Shown: positions 13,578 through 14,732 of the stretch, one piece after another
Layout: each line of letters begins with the position of its first letter
Position numbering within the stretch: position 1 is the stretch's first letter
Origin: Candidatus Neomicrothrix sp. UBA7884
Lineage (GTDB): Bacteria; Actinomycetota; Acidimicrobiia; Acidimicrobiales; MedAcidi-G1
Length of the DNA stretch: 14,732 bases
Direction: 5' to 3'
NCBI GenBank assembly: GCA_002501135.1
Contig: DLRQ01000005.1
Coordinates: 1-14,732 of the forward strand
The notes under the pieces: model-generated
What the model was told of the DNA's origin: nothing
Seen by the model: the letters and a program-made list of their open reading frames with translations, nothing else
Databases searched by the model: none
Position numbers and translations under genes: made by a program

Positions 13578-14732
13578 CGAGGGCTCCGAGCGTTACCTGT
13601 TCGATCTCTCCGGCAGTGAACGGCTGACCGGTTACCTTGCCGATGGCCTGGGCGTCGACGAGGTACTCGGCCCGGATCATCTTTGCCAACTGGCCCAGGT
13701 TCATCTCGGGAACGAGGACCTTCTTGTGACGGGCCAGCACCTCACCGAGGTTCTTCGGGAACGGGTTCAGGTGGGTCAGGTGCACCTGGGCAACCTTGTG
13801 GCCGGCGTTTGCGACTCGCCGCACGCCTCCGGTGATGGCACCCCAGGTTGAACCCCAGCCCACGACCAGCACGTCGGCCTCCGGGTGGCCGATTACCTCG
13901 ACATCGGGTACTTCAATCTGTGAGATGCGATCGGCCCTGATTGCCACCATGTGACCGTGGTTCTGTGTGTCATAACTGACGTTTCCGGAACCGTCCTGCT
14001 TTTCGATGCCACCGATCCGGTGCATCAGGCCAGGCGTGCCCGGAGGCGCCAGAGGCCGCACCAGGTTCTCGTCGCGGAGGAAGGGCCAGAACTCGGGCTC
14101 GCCGTCGGCGTTGGTGTGGTTGAACTCGGTGGCGAACTCCACCGGAATCGGTGCGAGGGAGTCGACCTCGGGGAGGCACCACGGCTCGGAGCCGTTGGCC
14201 AGGTAGCCGTCGGACAGGAGGATCACGGGGGTGTGGTAGGTCAGCGCAATGCGGGCCGCCTCGATTGCCACGTCGAAGCAGTCGGCCGGGGTGCTGGCAG
14301 CCACCACCGGTAGCGGTGCCTCGCCGTGACGGCCGTACATGGCCATGAGCAGATCGGCGGCCTCGGTCTTGGTGGGGAGCCCCGTCGACGGGCCACCACG
14401 CTGGATGTCAACTATCACCAGGGGCAACTCGAGGCTGACCGCAAGACTGATTGTCTCGGACTTCAGCGCCACTCCCGGGCCACTCGTTGTGGTGACGCCG
14501 AGGTAGCCACCGTACGAGGCCCCCAGCGCCGAGCCGACAGCTGCGATCTCGTCCTCGGCCTGGAATGTGGTGACTCCGAACGACTTGTGCTTTGACAGTT
14601 CATGGAGAATGTCGGTGGCGGGTGTGATCGGGTACGAGCCGAGGAACACCGGAAGCCCGGACAGTTCGCCGGCAGCCACCAGACCCCATGCCAGCGCCGT
14701 GTTTCCGTTGATGTTCGTGTAGGTGCCGGGCT
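13570..14732 (-). CDS. korA: 2-oxoacid (2-oxoglutarate):ferredoxin oxidoreductase, alpha subunit (5' part beyond right window edge)
   Basis: About 387 codons are visible, with the frame open to the right edge, where it reads PGTYTNINGNTALAWGLVAA. That sequence matches the junction between the gamma and alpha domains of fused actinobacterial KorA proteins, so an N-terminal gamma domain is expected outside the window. Visible alpha-domain marks are GSYPITPATDILHEL, EDEIAAVGSALGASYGG, TTTSGPGVALKSE and QRGGPSTGLPTKTEAADLL. The C-terminal portion includes VLVVGWGSTWGA and ends GALDD. The GTG at 14677-14679 is internal and is not the start. The stop lies 8 bases inside korB (ATGACTGA), so the two subunits are coupled. 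Confidence 0.93.
   Translation of the reverse strand, partial: PGTYTNINGNTALAWGLVAAGELSGLPVFLGSYPITPATDILHELSKHKSFGVTTFQAEDEIAAVGSALGASYGGYLGVTTTSGPGVALKSETISLAVSLELPLVIVDIQRGGPSTGLPTKTEAADLLMAMYGRHGEAPLPVVAASTPADCFDVAIEAARIALTYHTPVILLSDGYLANGSEPWCLPEVDSLAPIPVEFATEFNHTNADGEPEFWPFLRDENLVRPLAPPGTPGLMHRIGGIEKQDGSGNVSYDTQNHGHMVAIRADRISQIEVPDVEVIGHPEADVLVVGWGSTWGAITGGVRRVANAGHKVAQVHLTHLNPFPKNLGEVLARHKKVLVPEMNLGQLAKMIRAEYLVDAQAIGKVTGQPFTAGEIEQVTLGALDD

Overview
This window is a dense housekeeping block from a high-GC bacterium, most likely an actinobacterium. The order HAD phosphatase - tlyA - nadK - recN - pyrG ... scpA - scpB - rluB ... cmk is the order I know from Mycobacterium tuberculosis (Rv1692 to Rv1712 region). 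The strong GC bias, frequent GTG starts, a type II-like TlyA and candidate leaderless promoters also fit. The lineage looks distant from the mycobacteria; Acidimicrobiia is a reasonable guess but is not proven by this sequence. No mobile element, CRISPR array, tRNA, rRNA or phage gene was found, and no stretch longer than 90 bases is free of features.

Layout, reading the minus strand from right to left. The right edge holds korA (cut by the window) and korB, the two subunits of a 2-oxoacid:ferredoxin oxidoreductase. A HAD-family sugar/glycerol phosphatase, tlyA (rRNA 2'-O-methyltransferase/haemolysin family) and nadK follow in tightly overlapped order, then recN. pyrG (CTP synthase) appears to have its own promoter and is followed by an HD-domain phosphohydrolase. 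A two-gene plus-strand island interrupts the run: a small membrane-anchored secreted protein of unknown function (4803-5177) and trpS (5222-6202). trpS meets the HD gene end to end with no spacer. Left of the island, the minus strand continues with scpA, scpB and rluB, then tyrA, aroA and cmk (cut by the left edge). These are closely spaced except for an 86-base gap before tyrA.

The genes cover chromosome condensation/segregation (ScpAB), ribosome modification (RluB, TlyA), aromatic amino acid synthesis and use (AroA, TyrA, TrpS), nucleotide and cofactor supply (Cmk, PyrG, NadK), DNA repair (RecN) and ferredoxin-linked central carbon metabolism (KorAB).

I see no undescribed multi-gene system. 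The most interesting signal is regulatory. Five places carry a TANNNT hexamer 6-8 bases before a start codon, the pattern expected of leaderless transcripts. One of them precedes a possible 19-codon leader ORF whose stop codon overlaps the tyrA start. Another, at pyrG, has a G4C4 tract between the hexamer and the start codon, which could allow CTP-sensitive start-site choice. The small secreted protein is the only wholly unassigned gene.
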